Source: K189A clade bacterium
Lineage (GTDB): Bacteria > Pseudomonadota > Gammaproteobacteria > Pseudomonadales > Azotimanducaceae
Assembly (NCBI GenBank): GCA_902613475.1
Contig: CACMHG010000004.1
Coordinates: 1-64,000 of the forward strand
Direction: 5' to 3'
Length of the DNA: 64,000 nucleotides
In this document: piece by piece, positions 52,286 through 60,732 of the stretch
Position numbering within the stretch: position 1 is the stretch's first letter
Layout: every line of letters begins with the position of its first letter
Notes under the pieces: generated by a model
What the model saw: the letters and a program-made list of their open reading frames with translations, nothing else
Told to the model about the DNA's origin: nothing
Database searches by the model: none
Made by a program: the position numbers and the translations under genes

Positions 52286-53151
52286 TGATTAAACCGATGA
52301 GCGATGGCGGCATACTGTTCGAGGATGGGCAGCACCTCATCTGCGGTGCCCGAAGGCAATGCAAAGATCACCCGATCAAAGCCCAGCTCGACCAGCGACT
52401 CGACCGCAGAGGCGTCCGGGCCAACACCAAAAATACTGAAATTTGGCCGGCCTTCACGATTCGCCTGCTCCCATGCATCCAGGATCTGTGCTATTCCCGC
52501 TGCATAGTCCAACGCGCCGCTCGCATTCGCGCGGCTGGCGTCCTGATAAATGGGGAACCAGCCATCGCCATACTCGGCAATACGCTGATAAACGAAACGC
52601 GAAGACGCCCCAAGTAGCACCGGTGGCCCACCGGTCTGTACCGGCTTCGGGTACGCCCAGAGTTTGTCAAAATCAACGAACTCACCGTGAAACTCGGCCT
52701 CTTCTGCGGACCAAATTTCGCGCATCGCAAGCACGCGCTCTCGCAAGATTTTCCAGCGTTGGGCAAAGGGCGTACCGTGGTTCTCCATTTCTTCAGCATT
52801 CCAGCCAGCACCTACCCCGAGTTGCACTCGGCCATTGGAGAGGAAGTCCAAGCTGGCAACCTGTTTGGCCATCAAAATAGGATCACGTTCTGTCACCAGC
52901 GAAATGCCTGTGCCGAGTTTTAGATCCGTCGTTACCGCCGCAGCCATAGACAGCGCAACAAAGGGGTCGTGGGCATGCCAATACTGACGCGGAAGGTCTG
53001 CCCCACCAGGCCACGGCGAGATGCGACTGGCCGGAATATGCGTATGCTCAGGCAAAAAAAATGATTCGAAGCCGTGGGCTTCCGCTTCCCGCGCCAGCAA
53101 ATCAGGCGCAATCGCGTAATCTGTGGCAAAAATCAGTAATCCAAAGTCCAT
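52282..53151 (-). CDS. LLM class flavin-dependent oxidoreductase (TIGR03619-like)
   Basis: Luciferase-like monooxygenase-family protein of 289 residues. Signature segments are DYAIAPDLLAREAEAHGFESFFLPEHTHIPAS (core REAEAHGFESFFLPEHTH), the flavin-contacting KQVASLDFLSNGRVQLGVGAGWN (core LDFLSNGRVQLGVGAGWN) and RMRE-like ILRERVLAMREIWSAEEAEFHG. The closest named family is the putative F420-dependent TIGR03619, but no F420-specific residues can be claimed. Coupled to the cysteine-cluster gene downstream. First of five such genes on the minus strand in the 52-60 kb area. Confidence 0.86.
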   Translation of the reverse strand: MDFGLLIFATDYAIAPDLLAREAEAHGFESFFLPEHTHIPASRISPWPGGADLPRQYWHAHDPFVALSMAAAVTTDLKLGTGISLVTERDPILMAKQVASLDFLSNGRVQLGVGAGWNAEEMENHGTPFAQRWKILRERVLAMREIWSAEEAEFHGEFVDFDKLWAYPKPVQTGGPPVLLGASSRFVYQRIAEYGDGWFPIYQDASRANASGALDYAAGIAQILDAWEQANREGRPNFSIFGVGPDASAVESLVELGFDRVIFALPSGTADEVLPILEQYAAIAHRFNQ

Positions 53152-53281
53152 CTGCCAGCCCTCCTTTTCGACAACCTAGAGCATAAACAATGGTGTGAGT
53201 ATGGGAAGACGAAAAATGACGACCATCGCGCTAGCCATGACCGTTTTCGCGCAGGCTTAGGACGCACCTGCGCAAACGCTT

Positions 53282-53986
53282 TTAGAGACTGACGGTTTTG
53301 AGCGTCTGCATGTGACGGTCGATCTTATCGATGTAACGTAGTCCTGCAGCGAAGCGTTTGGAGTTCATACCAATATTGTAGGCAGACAGTGCGCACCGCT
53401 GGTCGCCTTCGCAGCGCTCTAGCAAATAACCCAGCACTTGAGTGCCGCAATAAATATTCTCTTCGGGGTCGTTGAGATCCGCGTTACCGCAAAAGGCTCC
53501 CCAGTAGTGGGGTCGAACCTGTGCCGGACCAACGGCCCCAACATGCGACTGGGCGTATTTGCGAAATGAGCTTTCGGCAAACACTAGGCTGGCAATCAAC
53601 TCTGGTTCCATGCGCTGACGCGCAGACGCCTCCAGGATCCAGTCGCTGAACTCTAAAGCAACGGGCAATTTCACACCAAAGCCTGCGACCAGTTTTACAG
53701 CAAGGGCCTCAGCCTGCTCCATATGTGTCGAACTTGGCAGTTCGGGCAAGGCAAGGTGCAGGCTACGCGTAGGCCCATGAGAAGTGGCTTCCGACTGTGG
53801 CGCAGTACTAGCGAGCCCGCCAGCGACGGGCAGTTGACCACTATTCGTTACGGGAACATCCATTAGGGCGATGACCACAAAGGCCCCGACTAGGCAGACA
53901 GGTACAGACAGCCGTGGTCGTACAACGGTCATGCCATAGCAGGCCACGACTGCGTGGCACCAGATATTCCACAATTTGTTACGCAT
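53282..53986 (-). CDS. lytic transglycosylase (SLT domain)
   Basis: Peptidoglycan-cleaving enzyme that makes anhydro-muropeptides. One N-terminal hydrophobic helix (VPVCLVGAFVVIALMDVPV) anchors or exports it. The SLT domain is in the C-terminal half: catalytic Glu in LVFAESSFRKYAQSHVGAVGPAQVRP (core AESSFRKYAQSHVGAVGPAQ), then ENIYCGTQVLGYLLERC and ALSAYNIG. The ATG at 53986 follows GAGGGTAGGCGG; about 234 residues. The motif GAVGPAQV replaces the more usual GAxGLMQ. Stands alone between LLM genes. Confidence 0.87.
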   Translation of the reverse strand: MRNKLWNIWCHAVVACYGMTVVRPRLSVPVCLVGAFVVIALMDVPVTNSGQLPVAGGLASTAPQSEATSHGPTRSLHLALPELPSSTHMEQAEALAVKLVAGFGVKLPVALEFSDWILEASARQRMEPELIASLVFAESSFRKYAQSHVGAVGPAQVRPHYWGAFCGNADLNDPEENIYCGTQVLGYLLERCEGDQRCALSAYNIGMNSKRFAAGLRYIDKIDRHMQTLKTVSL

Positions 53987-54121
53987 CCGCCTACCCTCGA
54001 CGTGATGGCGCGGCAGCCTGCCCACCATGATGTGAAAAAAACGTGAATTCTTAGTGCCGTTCAGCGTTTATGCAACGTCTGGCGCGCTCAGTGCGCCAGA
54101 CAGGGAAATCAAGCCGGACTG

Positions 54122-55129
54122 CTATCCCGCTCGTAAAGCCTCAATTATTGCTGAGCGCTGCTCATCATTTGAGACCGGGAAGGAGGCAGACGTACGATCC
54201 ACATACCCACCGTAACGACGCAGCATTTCCGGTGCGATCTCTTGGGGTTCTCCCATTACACCGAAGGCGTTGATCATATCGTCGGTGATCAGGGTGCCCA
54301 TTTCTTTCCAGCGGCCCTGTTTGGACATCGTGTTGAGCTTACTCTGCAGCTCACCCATGCCAATGGAGTCCAGCACGCCCTTATACGCGGGTGTCGAACC
54401 GTAGAAGGCAATGCGTTCTTGAGTCGCAACCTTGCTCTTTGCAAATTCCTCTTCGTTGCGGCCGGTAACCACAAAACAAGAATAGGATAGTTCAAATCCT
54501 TCACGAGACTTACCCGCCTTGGCCAGTCCTGCTTCAATCGCCGGCAGAGTTACCGAATCAATATAGGCTTGGGTAGAAAATGGGTGAATGATCATGCCGT
54601 CGGCGACTTCACCAGCAACCTCGGTCATCTTGGGTCCCACTGCCGCCAGAATGACCTTGGGTGCTCCGTATTCGGTATCGTTCGGGGTAAAGGCTGGCGT
54701 CATCAACGTATGCTGATAGTGCTCCCCTACAAATTGCAGCGGTTCGCCGTCGTACCAATTTGCCCAGATGGCGCGCATGGCCAAAATCAGCTCGCGCATC
54801 TGAGCCGCAGGGCCGCCCCAGGGCATGCTGAATCGCTTGGTAATATGCGGCTTAATCTGAGAGCCCAACCCCATGGTGAAACGTCCCTTGGAGTAGGCAT
54901 TCAGGTCATGACCAATATTGGCGAGGTTCATCGGGCTACGTGCAAATGCCACGGCGATGGAGCTGGCGATTTCCAACTTTTCACTATGCTCAGCGGCCAA
55001 TAGCAGCGGGAAGAAGGGGTCATGATTCATCTCGGCGGTGCGCACGCCATCGTATCCCTGTGATTCGATGGTCTTCACGGCGCTCGGAATGGCGTGCAGG
55101 TCTAGATTGATACCGGTATCTACTTTCAT
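54122..55129 (-). CDS. LLM class flavin-dependent oxidoreductase (TIGR03617-like)
   Basis: Luciferase-like protein of 335 residues. Typical segments: YDGVRTAEMNHDPFFPLLLAAE, SSIAVAFARSPMNLANIGHDLNAYSKGRFTMGLGSQIKPHITKRFSMPW (core GRFTMGLGSQIKPHI) and LLAAVGPKMTEVAGEVADG-like ILAAVGPKMTEVAGEVADG. It resembles the putative F420-dependent family TIGR03617. The next gene (55157) encodes a close paralogue, 27 bp away on the same strand. Cofactor and substrate are not known; a role in a lipid or terpenoid pathway is possible from the context. Confidence 0.87.
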   Translation of the reverse strand: MKVDTGINLDLHAIPSAVKTIESQGYDGVRTAEMNHDPFFPLLLAAEHSEKLEIASSIAVAFARSPMNLANIGHDLNAYSKGRFTMGLGSQIKPHITKRFSMPWGGPAAQMRELILAMRAIWANWYDGEPLQFVGEHYQHTLMTPAFTPNDTEYGAPKVILAAVGPKMTEVAGEVADGMIIHPFSTQAYIDSVTLPAIEAGLAKAGKSREGFELSYSCFVVTGRNEEEFAKSKVATQERIAFYGSTPAYKGVLDSIGMGELQSKLNTMSKQGRWKEMGTLITDDMINAFGVMGEPQEIAPEMLRRYGGYVDRTSASFPVSNDEQRSAIIEALRAG

Positions 55130-55156
55130 GGTGACTCCTCTGAATTCCTGTGTGAT

Positions 55157-56161
55157 TTATGCGGAGAGTTCTCGAATGATCGCAAGACGCTTGTCTTTTG
55201 GAATATTCGCGTAAGCAGCAGATGTGCGGTCCACCACATCGCCATAGCGAGCCTTCATTTGGCCAGCGATGGTTTCTGGCTCACCGATGACTGCAAATTC
55301 CTTCAATATGTCGGGGGTAATAAGTTCACCCATTTCATCCCATCGTCCCTGCTTCGACATTCGGTTAAGCTCGTCCTGCATGTCGCCAATACCAATACTC
55401 TCCAGTACCGGTCGATAGGCCGGGGTGGAGCCGTAAAAGGCGATTTGCTTGCAGGTTGCCGTTTCTGCCTCCCGGAGCTCTTCCTCGGTTTGGCCGGTCA
55501 CGACAAATGCAGGGTAACTGATCTCAAAATTGTCACGCGACTTACCTGCCTTGGCGAATCCGCGCTCCAGCGCTGGCAGGGTTGTCTCGCGCAGGTATTT
55601 CTCTGTGGTAAAGGCGTGTGCGATAACCCCATCCGCTACCTCGCCGGCGACTTCGGTCATCATGGGGCCGACAGCTGCCAAAAAGACCTTTGGCGCACCG
55701 TAGTCATTATTCGTCGGAGTAAAGAAAGGGGTCATTAAAGTATGGGTATAAAACTCCCCGGTAAATTCCAGGGGCTTTTGCTCATGCCAGCAGTCCCAAA
55801 TTGACCGCATCGCCATAATATATTCGCGCATGCGCGCCGCAGGACTCGACCATGGCATGGAAAACCGCTTGGTGATGTGCGGTTTGATTTGAGACCCAAG
55901 ACCGAGCACAAATCGCCCCTTGGAATACGCATTGAGATCGTGACCGATATTCGCAAGGGTCATGGGCGAGCGAGCAAAGGCCACGGCGATAGAGGTCATG
56001 AGCTGCACTTTCTCTGTATTTTGTGCGGCCACTAACAATGGAAAAAAGGGGTCGTGGGCTGTTTCAGCGGTCATCACTCCGGTGTAACCCATCTCTTCTA
56101 GCTCTGCTGCCTGCGCCCCAACCGTACTTAAATTAAGCCCAACACCGCCGTCTACTTTCAT
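55157..56161 (-). CDS. LLM class flavin-dependent oxidoreductase (TIGR03617-like), tandem paralogue
   Basis: 334-residue paralogue of the gene just downstream; by eye well over half of the residues agree, with the whole IAFYGSTPAY and SKGRFxxGLGSQIKPHITKRFSMPW (core SQIKPHITKRFSMPW) stretches shared. The pair looks like a tandem duplication that has since diverged, mostly near the N-terminus and the last 50 residues. Starts with ATG at 56161. Function as for the paralogue unknown. Confidence 0.87.
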   Translation of the reverse strand: MKVDGGVGLNLSTVGAQAAELEEMGYTGVMTAETAHDPFFPLLVAAQNTEKVQLMTSIAVAFARSPMTLANIGHDLNAYSKGRFVLGLGSQIKPHITKRFSMPWSSPAARMREYIMAMRSIWDCWHEQKPLEFTGEFYTHTLMTPFFTPTNNDYGAPKVFLAAVGPMMTEVAGEVADGVIAHAFTTEKYLRETTLPALERGFAKAGKSRDNFEISYPAFVVTGQTEEELREAETATCKQIAFYGSTPAYRPVLESIGIGDMQDELNRMSKQGRWDEMGELITPDILKEFAVIGEPETIAGQMKARYGDVVDRTSAAYANIPKDKRLAIIRELSA

Positions 56162-56215
56162 GCGTTATCTCCAAAAACTCCAAGTTTTCCCATCACAAGT
56201 CCAGCCAAAGCGCTG

Positions 56216-56896
56216 CTACTCGCCGCTAACCGCTTGAGGCGGCAGCTGTTCACAAATTCCGTCGACAGCGGCACCACTGTGCTCAAATCTCCGCCCGTTA
56301 CCGCAGTTGTCTGCCAGGTAATGCTTCACGCCCACAGAGCCCTGGCTGAACGTCAGTTCATAGAACAGTGCGTTAGGGTGCTTAACCCGGCGAATCTGCT
56401 GCTCATTCAATCGCAAAAAGTGTCCCAGAATCGCGCGGGAAACCACACCATGGGTGACGATCGCCAAACAATCCGGCTGTTGCCACCGCAGCAGCAGCTC
56501 ACGAAATCGAGCCAGTAAATCCGGTAGGTTTTCGCCACCACCTGGTCGATGGTGATGTGCATCTGCCTGCAGCTGGGCCCACTCCTTTGCATGCTCGCGC
56601 TGCACTTGTTCCGGCGTTTTGCCAGACCAGGTCCCGCAGTCTCGCTCAAGTAGGGCATCGCTGAAATACTGAGGGGCTTGTACCGACTCATGTATCAGTT
56701 CGGCGGTCGCGCGGGCGCGCCCGGCGGAAGACACCCAATAACAGTCTGGTATCGCCAGCTGAGACAGCTGCAGGCCGTGGGCTAGCGCCTGTTCACGCCC
56801 ACGCTCGGTGAGAGGGGAATCCAAGCGCCCCTGCATCTTGCCCGCCACGTTCCACTCGGTTTCGCCGTGTCGAAACAGGTAAATTTTTCGGCTCAT
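56216..56896 (-). CDS. histidine phosphatase family protein
   Basis: Phosphoglycerate-mutase-like (2H) phosphatase of 226 residues. The catalytic RHG motif is IYLFRHGETEWN at residues 5-16; the second Arg is in SAGRARATAEL, the acid in ERDCGTWSGK and the late His in AIVTHGVVSRAIL. The family includes CobC, GpmB and sugar phosphatases; the substrate is unknown. It starts with ATG at 56896 and lies between two LLM genes on the same strand. Confidence 0.87.
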   Translation of the reverse strand: MSRKIYLFRHGETEWNVAGKMQGRLDSPLTERGREQALAHGLQLSQLAIPDCYWVSSAGRARATAELIHESVQAPQYFSDALLERDCGTWSGKTPEQVQREHAKEWAQLQADAHHHRPGGGENLPDLLARFRELLLRWQQPDCLAIVTHGVVSRAILGHFLRLNEQQIRRVKHPNALFYELTFSQGSVGVKHYLADNCGNGRRFEHSGAAVDGICEQLPPQAVSGE

Positions 56897-56933
56897 GCTA
56901 GCCTGATCCTATCAGTCGGTGCTCGGACAATGC

Positions 56934-57932
56934 TCAGGCAAATTGAAACGCGGTGCCGGTAAACGCAGCAAAAGTACGGTCAACATCCTCTTTATTGCCA
57001 GCCAGCGGTGCAATGATGTGGGTGTCGACCCCACCATCGGCATCGGCCTGTATGCGCGCCTGGATCTCGCCTTCATCGCCTATGATGGCGATTTCATCAA
57101 TCATTTCATCTGACATCGCCGAGGCGGTTTTGTTGCGATCTTTTTCCGCCCAACCCTCGGCTATTTGCGCGGCGGCTTCGGTGTATCCGGCCCAGGCTAG
57201 GAAGTTGTTATAAACCGGCGTGGCATAGTAGGGACCAAAGGCTCCTCTGAATAGGTTGCGTCCATATTCTTTGTCATCAGTGCACAACACCATGGCGCGG
57301 TTAACGATTTCTACCCCGGCTGGATCCTTGCCCGCCGCTTTCGCACCAATCGCCACATGCTCCATCATTTTTGGTAGGGCGGCCTTCGGCCAGAGGTTAA
57401 AAATCACACCGTCCCCAACTTCTGCGGCCATCTCGATCATTTTGGGACGCAGTGCTGCAAGGTAGACTGCTGGCGGTTTCTCCATGGGCGCTTGGCGGTA
57501 TCCGCGGCTAAACACGGTCTCACCGTCGTAGTTGGTCTTTTCACCCGCCAGCATAATTTTCACCAGCTCGGCTGTTTCACGGACCCGGGTCAGGGGTTTT
57601 TCCAATGGAATACCGTTGAACTGGCCCATGATGGTTTGGCTCGATGACCCAAGGCCTAGGACAAAGCGTTCAGGCAACAGCTGTCCAATCACATTCGCCG
57701 AAGCCGCTAGCACCGAGGGTGAGCGCGTATACACCGGTGTGACTGCCGTACCAATTCGAATGCTGGAGGTGTGATGCGCAATAGCCGCCACCTGGGTCAG
57801 CGTATCTGGCGCGCCGGAGTCGCTAAACCACGCATCGGGAATGCCGTTGTCTTCTGCCCAGCGAATCCTGTCGATGGTGTCGGTAATACGTGGCCCCGCG
57901 GGTAGCGTGACGGCAATGCGTTTCTGCGGCAT
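56934..57932 (-). CDS. LLM class flavin-dependent oxidoreductase
   Basis: Luciferase-like family protein of 332 residues, of another branch than its neighbours. TIDRIRWAEDNGIPDAWFSDSGAPDTLT (core IRWAEDNGIPDAWFSDSG), IGTAVTPVYTRSPSVLAASANVIGQLLPERFVLGLGSSSQTIMGQFNGIP (core LPERFVLGLGSSSQTIMG) and VYLAALRPKMIEMAAEVGDG follow the family order. The sequence looks like mycobacterial F420-dependent LLM enzymes, which is a general resemblance only. Divergent from the phosphotransferase gene, 105 bp from its start. Confidence 0.86.
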   Translation of the reverse strand: MPQKRIAVTLPAGPRITDTIDRIRWAEDNGIPDAWFSDSGAPDTLTQVAAIAHHTSSIRIGTAVTPVYTRSPSVLAASANVIGQLLPERFVLGLGSSSQTIMGQFNGIPLEKPLTRVRETAELVKIMLAGEKTNYDGETVFSRGYRQAPMEKPPAVYLAALRPKMIEMAAEVGDGVIFNLWPKAALPKMMEHVAIGAKAAGKDPAGVEIVNRAMVLCTDDKEYGRNLFRGAFGPYYATPVYNNFLAWAGYTEAAAQIAEGWAEKDRNKTASAMSDEMIDEIAIIGDEGEIQARIQADADGGVDTHIIAPLAGNKEDVDRTFAAFTGTAFQFA

Positions 57933-58037
57933 GAGTTCCCCTCCAACAAATAAAGTGCAAAGCCTCGCACTTTGCCCTCTATGAGATCAAGCCGTATCCT
58001 TGCCCGCTCGGTGGAGGAAATAGAGGCGGAGAGTGCT

Positions 58038-59090
58038 ATGAGTGACGTTGAACTAACCCCGGTTCGGGATGCCCACAAATTTGATGAGCAGGCCCTCGAG
58101 CAATATCTGCAGATGCATGTTGAAGGCTTTCAGGGCCCCATGGAAATCAAGCAGTTTGAGGGCGGCCAATCCAACCCAACTTTTCAGTTGATCACAGCCA
58201 GCCAGCGATATGTTTTGCGCAAACAACCGCCGGGTGAGCTACTTCCCTCGGCGCATCAGGTAGACCGCGAATACCGCGTTATGGACGGGCTTTGGAATAC
58301 TGAGGTTCCTGTACCCAAGATGTTCTGCCTATGCGAAGACGCCTCGGTGATTGGCACTAAGTTCTACGTTATGGAGATGGTGGAAGGCCGATTGTTTACT
58401 GAAACGCGCCTACCCGATGTCAGCAATGACGATAGACGCGCCATCTACCTGGACTTGGCCCGAGTGATGGCAAAACTGCACAGCGTGGATCCTGCCACAG
58501 TGGGACTCGAGACCTTTGGTCGCCCCGGAAACTATTACGAGCGTCAGATTGGCCGCTGGAGCAAGCAATATCTGGCGTCACAGACCGACGAGCTTCCCGC
58601 CATGAACAAACTAATGGAGTGGTTACCCAACAATATTCCCGCTGATGCGGGTTCTGTGATCGTGCACGGCGATTACCGCCTGGGTAACGTGCTCATACAC
58701 CCGACCGAACCCAAGATCGTCGCAGTACTGGACTGGGAACTTTCAACCCTTGGAGATGGTCTCGCAGATTTGGGTTACCTGTGTCAGGACTATCACGGCG
58801 ATGCCTACGACGACGAGGGCCTGGCGGGCGCAGATTTCGCTGCGTTGAATCTACCGACCGAAGAGGAATTCGTTGCCGAGTACTGCAGCCATGCAGGACG
58901 CGATGGTATCGACAACTGGCACTTCTACCTGATTTACAACATGTTCCGCTCCGCAGGCATCATTCAGGGCGTCTATAAGCGCGGCTTGGATGGCAACGCC
59001 AGCTCCGCAAAGGCACTGGAATACGCTGATGCAGCGCGCCTGCGCTCAGAACGGGGCTGGGCGTTGGTAGAGGCCAGCGGCGTAGCCTAA
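58038..59090 (+). CDS. APH-type phosphotransferase family protein (ACAD10-like)
   Basis: Aminoglycoside-phosphotransferase-fold protein, 350 residues from ATG at 58038 (GGAGAG upstream; the frame is open 22 codons earlier). The kinase loop is VIVHGDYRLGNVLIHP (HGDxxxxN, about 220) and the metal Asp is in AVLDWELSTLGDGLADLGYL (core LDWELSTLGDGLADLG). The N-terminal QFEGGQSNPTFQL is a nucleotide-binding loop. Close homologues form the N-domain of acyl-CoA dehydrogenase 10/11, which phosphorylate 4-hydroxyacyl-CoA in breakdown of hydroxy-fatty acids. A fatty-acid role would fit the neighbours; a bidirectional terminator follows. Confidence 0.87.
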   Translation: MSDVELTPVRDAHKFDEQALEQYLQMHVEGFQGPMEIKQFEGGQSNPTFQLITASQRYVLRKQPPGELLPSAHQVDREYRVMDGLWNTEVPVPKMFCLCEDASVIGTKFYVMEMVEGRLFTETRLPDVSNDDRRAIYLDLARVMAKLHSVDPATVGLETFGRPGNYYERQIGRWSKQYLASQTDELPAMNKLMEWLPNNIPADAGSVIVHGDYRLGNVLIHPTEPKIVAVLDWELSTLGDGLADLGYLCQDYHGDAYDDEGLAGADFAALNLPTEEEFVAEYCSHAGRDGIDNWHFYLIYNMFRSAGIIQGVYKRGLDGNASSAKALEYADAARLRSERGWALVEASGVA

Positions 59091-59148
59091 ATTCGAACGG
59101 CAGTGATGCCTGCTCTTGCGTTAACGCGCAGCAGCATGTTGATGGAAA

Positions 59149-59177
59149 AAAAAAGGGGCGATAAACGCCCCTTTTTC
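59149..59177. terminator. bidirectional rho-independent terminator
   Basis: Stem AAAAAGGGGCG (59150-59160) with CGCCCCTTTTT (59166-59176) around loop ATAAA. Runs of A and T on both sides let it work in both directions. It lies between the stops of the convergent phosphotransferase and LLM genes. Confidence 0.9.
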
Positions 59178-59203
59178 ATTTAATTACCCTCGCAAGCTTC
59201 GGG

Positions 59204-60241
59204 TTAGAGCATTTCCTCAGCCACCACCTGAAGTGCGGCCGGATCCTGGCAGCCAAGTAGCATGCTAGAAACATGTCCCTTGCTACCCGCGGTCTTCCAG
59301 CGCGCCAGGCGCTCGCGAATTCGCTCTGCCGGACCGACCAAGGCGCAGGCATCGATCAGCTCTTTCGGCACTGCGGCCATGGCTTCGTCTTTTTTACCTG
59401 CCAGATACAGATCCTGAATCTTTACGGCGGCGTCGGGGAAACCCAAGCGCTTGCAGTAATCGTTATAAAAGTTCTTGTCCCGCGCACCCATGCCGCCAAT
59501 GTATAGCGCCATCTGACCACGCACCGGCATCATGCACTGGTCCAAATCGTCGCCCATTACCACGGTCACGAAGGGAGCAATTTCGAATTGCGTGAGGTCT
59601 TTGTCACCAGCCTTGGCAAAACCTTTTTCGATTGGACCTTGAAAGACAGAATATTGGTCAGGATCCATCCAGACAGGAAAAAAGCCATCGGCGACCTCTG
59701 CTGACGCCGCCACCCCGTTGTCGGTAATGGTTGCCGCATAAATGGGAATATCTTCTTCGCAGTGCAAAATACTCTTTAAAGGCTTACCAAGCCCCGTCGC
59801 ACCCTCACCGGTATAGGGCAGGTTGTACATACTGCCCTCGAAGGTTAGTTCGCCTTCCCGAGCAAAAATATTCTTCATGATCTGAATGTATTCACGTAAA
59901 CGGCTCACTGGCTTGCCGTAGGGCACCCCGTGCCAACCTTCAACCACCTGGGGTCCGGAAGCACCAAGGCCACAAATAAAGCGGCCGCCGGAAAGTTCTG
60001 CCAGGCTCATAGCGGTCATGGCCGCCATGGCCGGTGAGCGCGCAGGCATTTGCATGATGGCGGTGCCCACCTTGAGGCGTTCGGTCTGAGCCAAAATCCA
60101 GGCCGCAGGCGTGACCGCGTCAGAGCCATAGGCTTCCGCTGTCCACAGCGAGTCGTAGCCCAGACTCTCGGCATGCTTGATGGCGTCCATCGCAATGTTG
60201 AATTTACGACCCGAATATCCGGCTAATATTCCCAGCTTCAT
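59204..60241 (-). CDS. LLM class flavin-dependent oxidoreductase (Rv3520c/TIGR03559-like)
   Basis: 345-residue luciferase-like protein. LGILAGYSGRKFNIAMDAIKHAESLGYDSLWTAEAYGSDAVTP (core AESLGYDSLWTAEAYGSDAV), PARSPAMAAMTAMSLAELSGGRFICGLGASGPQVVEGWHG (core SGGRFICGLGASGPQVVEGW) and PIYAATITDNGVAASAEVADGFFPVW are typical of the TIGR03559 group to which mycobacterial Rv3520c belongs. Members are suspected to use F420 or FMN. Starts with ATG at 60241; the terminator at 59149 closes it. Confidence 0.87.
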   Translation of the reverse strand: MKLGILAGYSGRKFNIAMDAIKHAESLGYDSLWTAEAYGSDAVTPAAWILAQTERLKVGTAIMQMPARSPAMAAMTAMSLAELSGGRFICGLGASGPQVVEGWHGVPYGKPVSRLREYIQIMKNIFAREGELTFEGSMYNLPYTGEGATGLGKPLKSILHCEEDIPIYAATITDNGVAASAEVADGFFPVWMDPDQYSVFQGPIEKGFAKAGDKDLTQFEIAPFVTVVMGDDLDQCMMPVRGQMALYIGGMGARDKNFYNDYCKRLGFPDAAVKIQDLYLAGKKDEAMAAVPKELIDACALVGPAERIRERLARWKTAGSKGHVSSMLLGCQDPAALQVVAEEML

Positions 60242-60324
60242 AGTGACCTCTCTTGTTTTTGATCCTTTGTTTTTAAAACGATGTTTTTGATCAGTAGTTT
60301 TCGACTTTTGCTCGCAGCGCGCCT

Positions 60325-60636
60325 TTATTGACTCGCGTGACGCTCGCCCAAGTACTGCATGATGTCCAGGGACTCATACATCCACTCGATTTGGGTTCCT
60401 GCATCCGTTGACCGCTCGATGCGCAGGCATGGCACGGTCGTTTTTCCGCCGCCCTGCAGCAACTCTCTGAACGCCTCGGCATCTGTGTGCACATCCCGAA
60501 GCGGGAGCTCCATACCCAGCTGCTCGACGTAGGCGCGAACCCGAAAACAAAACCCGCAGGTATCGGATTTAAACAACTGATATTGCTCGCTCAATTTCTC
60601 GCTCCCTCTCATAGCGTCCGTCTCGATCGCCATCAT
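60325..60636 (-). CDS. glutaredoxin-like / GST N-domain protein
   Basis: Small thioredoxin-fold protein of about 103 residues (ATGATG at 60636; starts at 60612 or 60708 are also possible). The active site is DTCGFCFRVRAYVEQLG with CxxC (C-G-F-C), followed by TVPCLRIE, the cis-proline loop, and MYESLDIMQYLGER, the end of the N-domain of glutathione S-transferases. It likely works as a glutaredoxin or glutathione-dependent reductant in the cytoplasm. It runs divergent from the dsbA-like gene, 97 bp apart. Confidence 0.78.
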   Translation of the reverse strand: MMAIETDAMRGSEKLSEQYQLFKSDTCGFCFRVRAYVEQLGMELPLRDVHTDAEAFRELLQGGGKTTVPCLRIERSTDAGTQIEWMYESLDIMQYLGERHASQ

Positions 60637-60732
60637 GGTAACCCTAGCCTGAAAATCGGCAAGCGGTGACCTAGCCTTCGCGGAACAGTAGACTGAGGAT
60701 TCGAACATATCTGATGTGAAGGGATAGTAAAG

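Noticed and set aside
53249-53273. GCGCAGG/CCTGCGC stem after the lytic transglycosylase gene considered as a terminator
   Set aside because: No U-tract follows on the minus strand, so intrinsic termination is not supported.
52282-60241. Calling the luciferase-like enzymes F420-dependent
   Set aside because: The resemblance is to family names containing F420, but no cofactor-specific residues can be confirmed by eye and no F420 synthesis gene is in the window.
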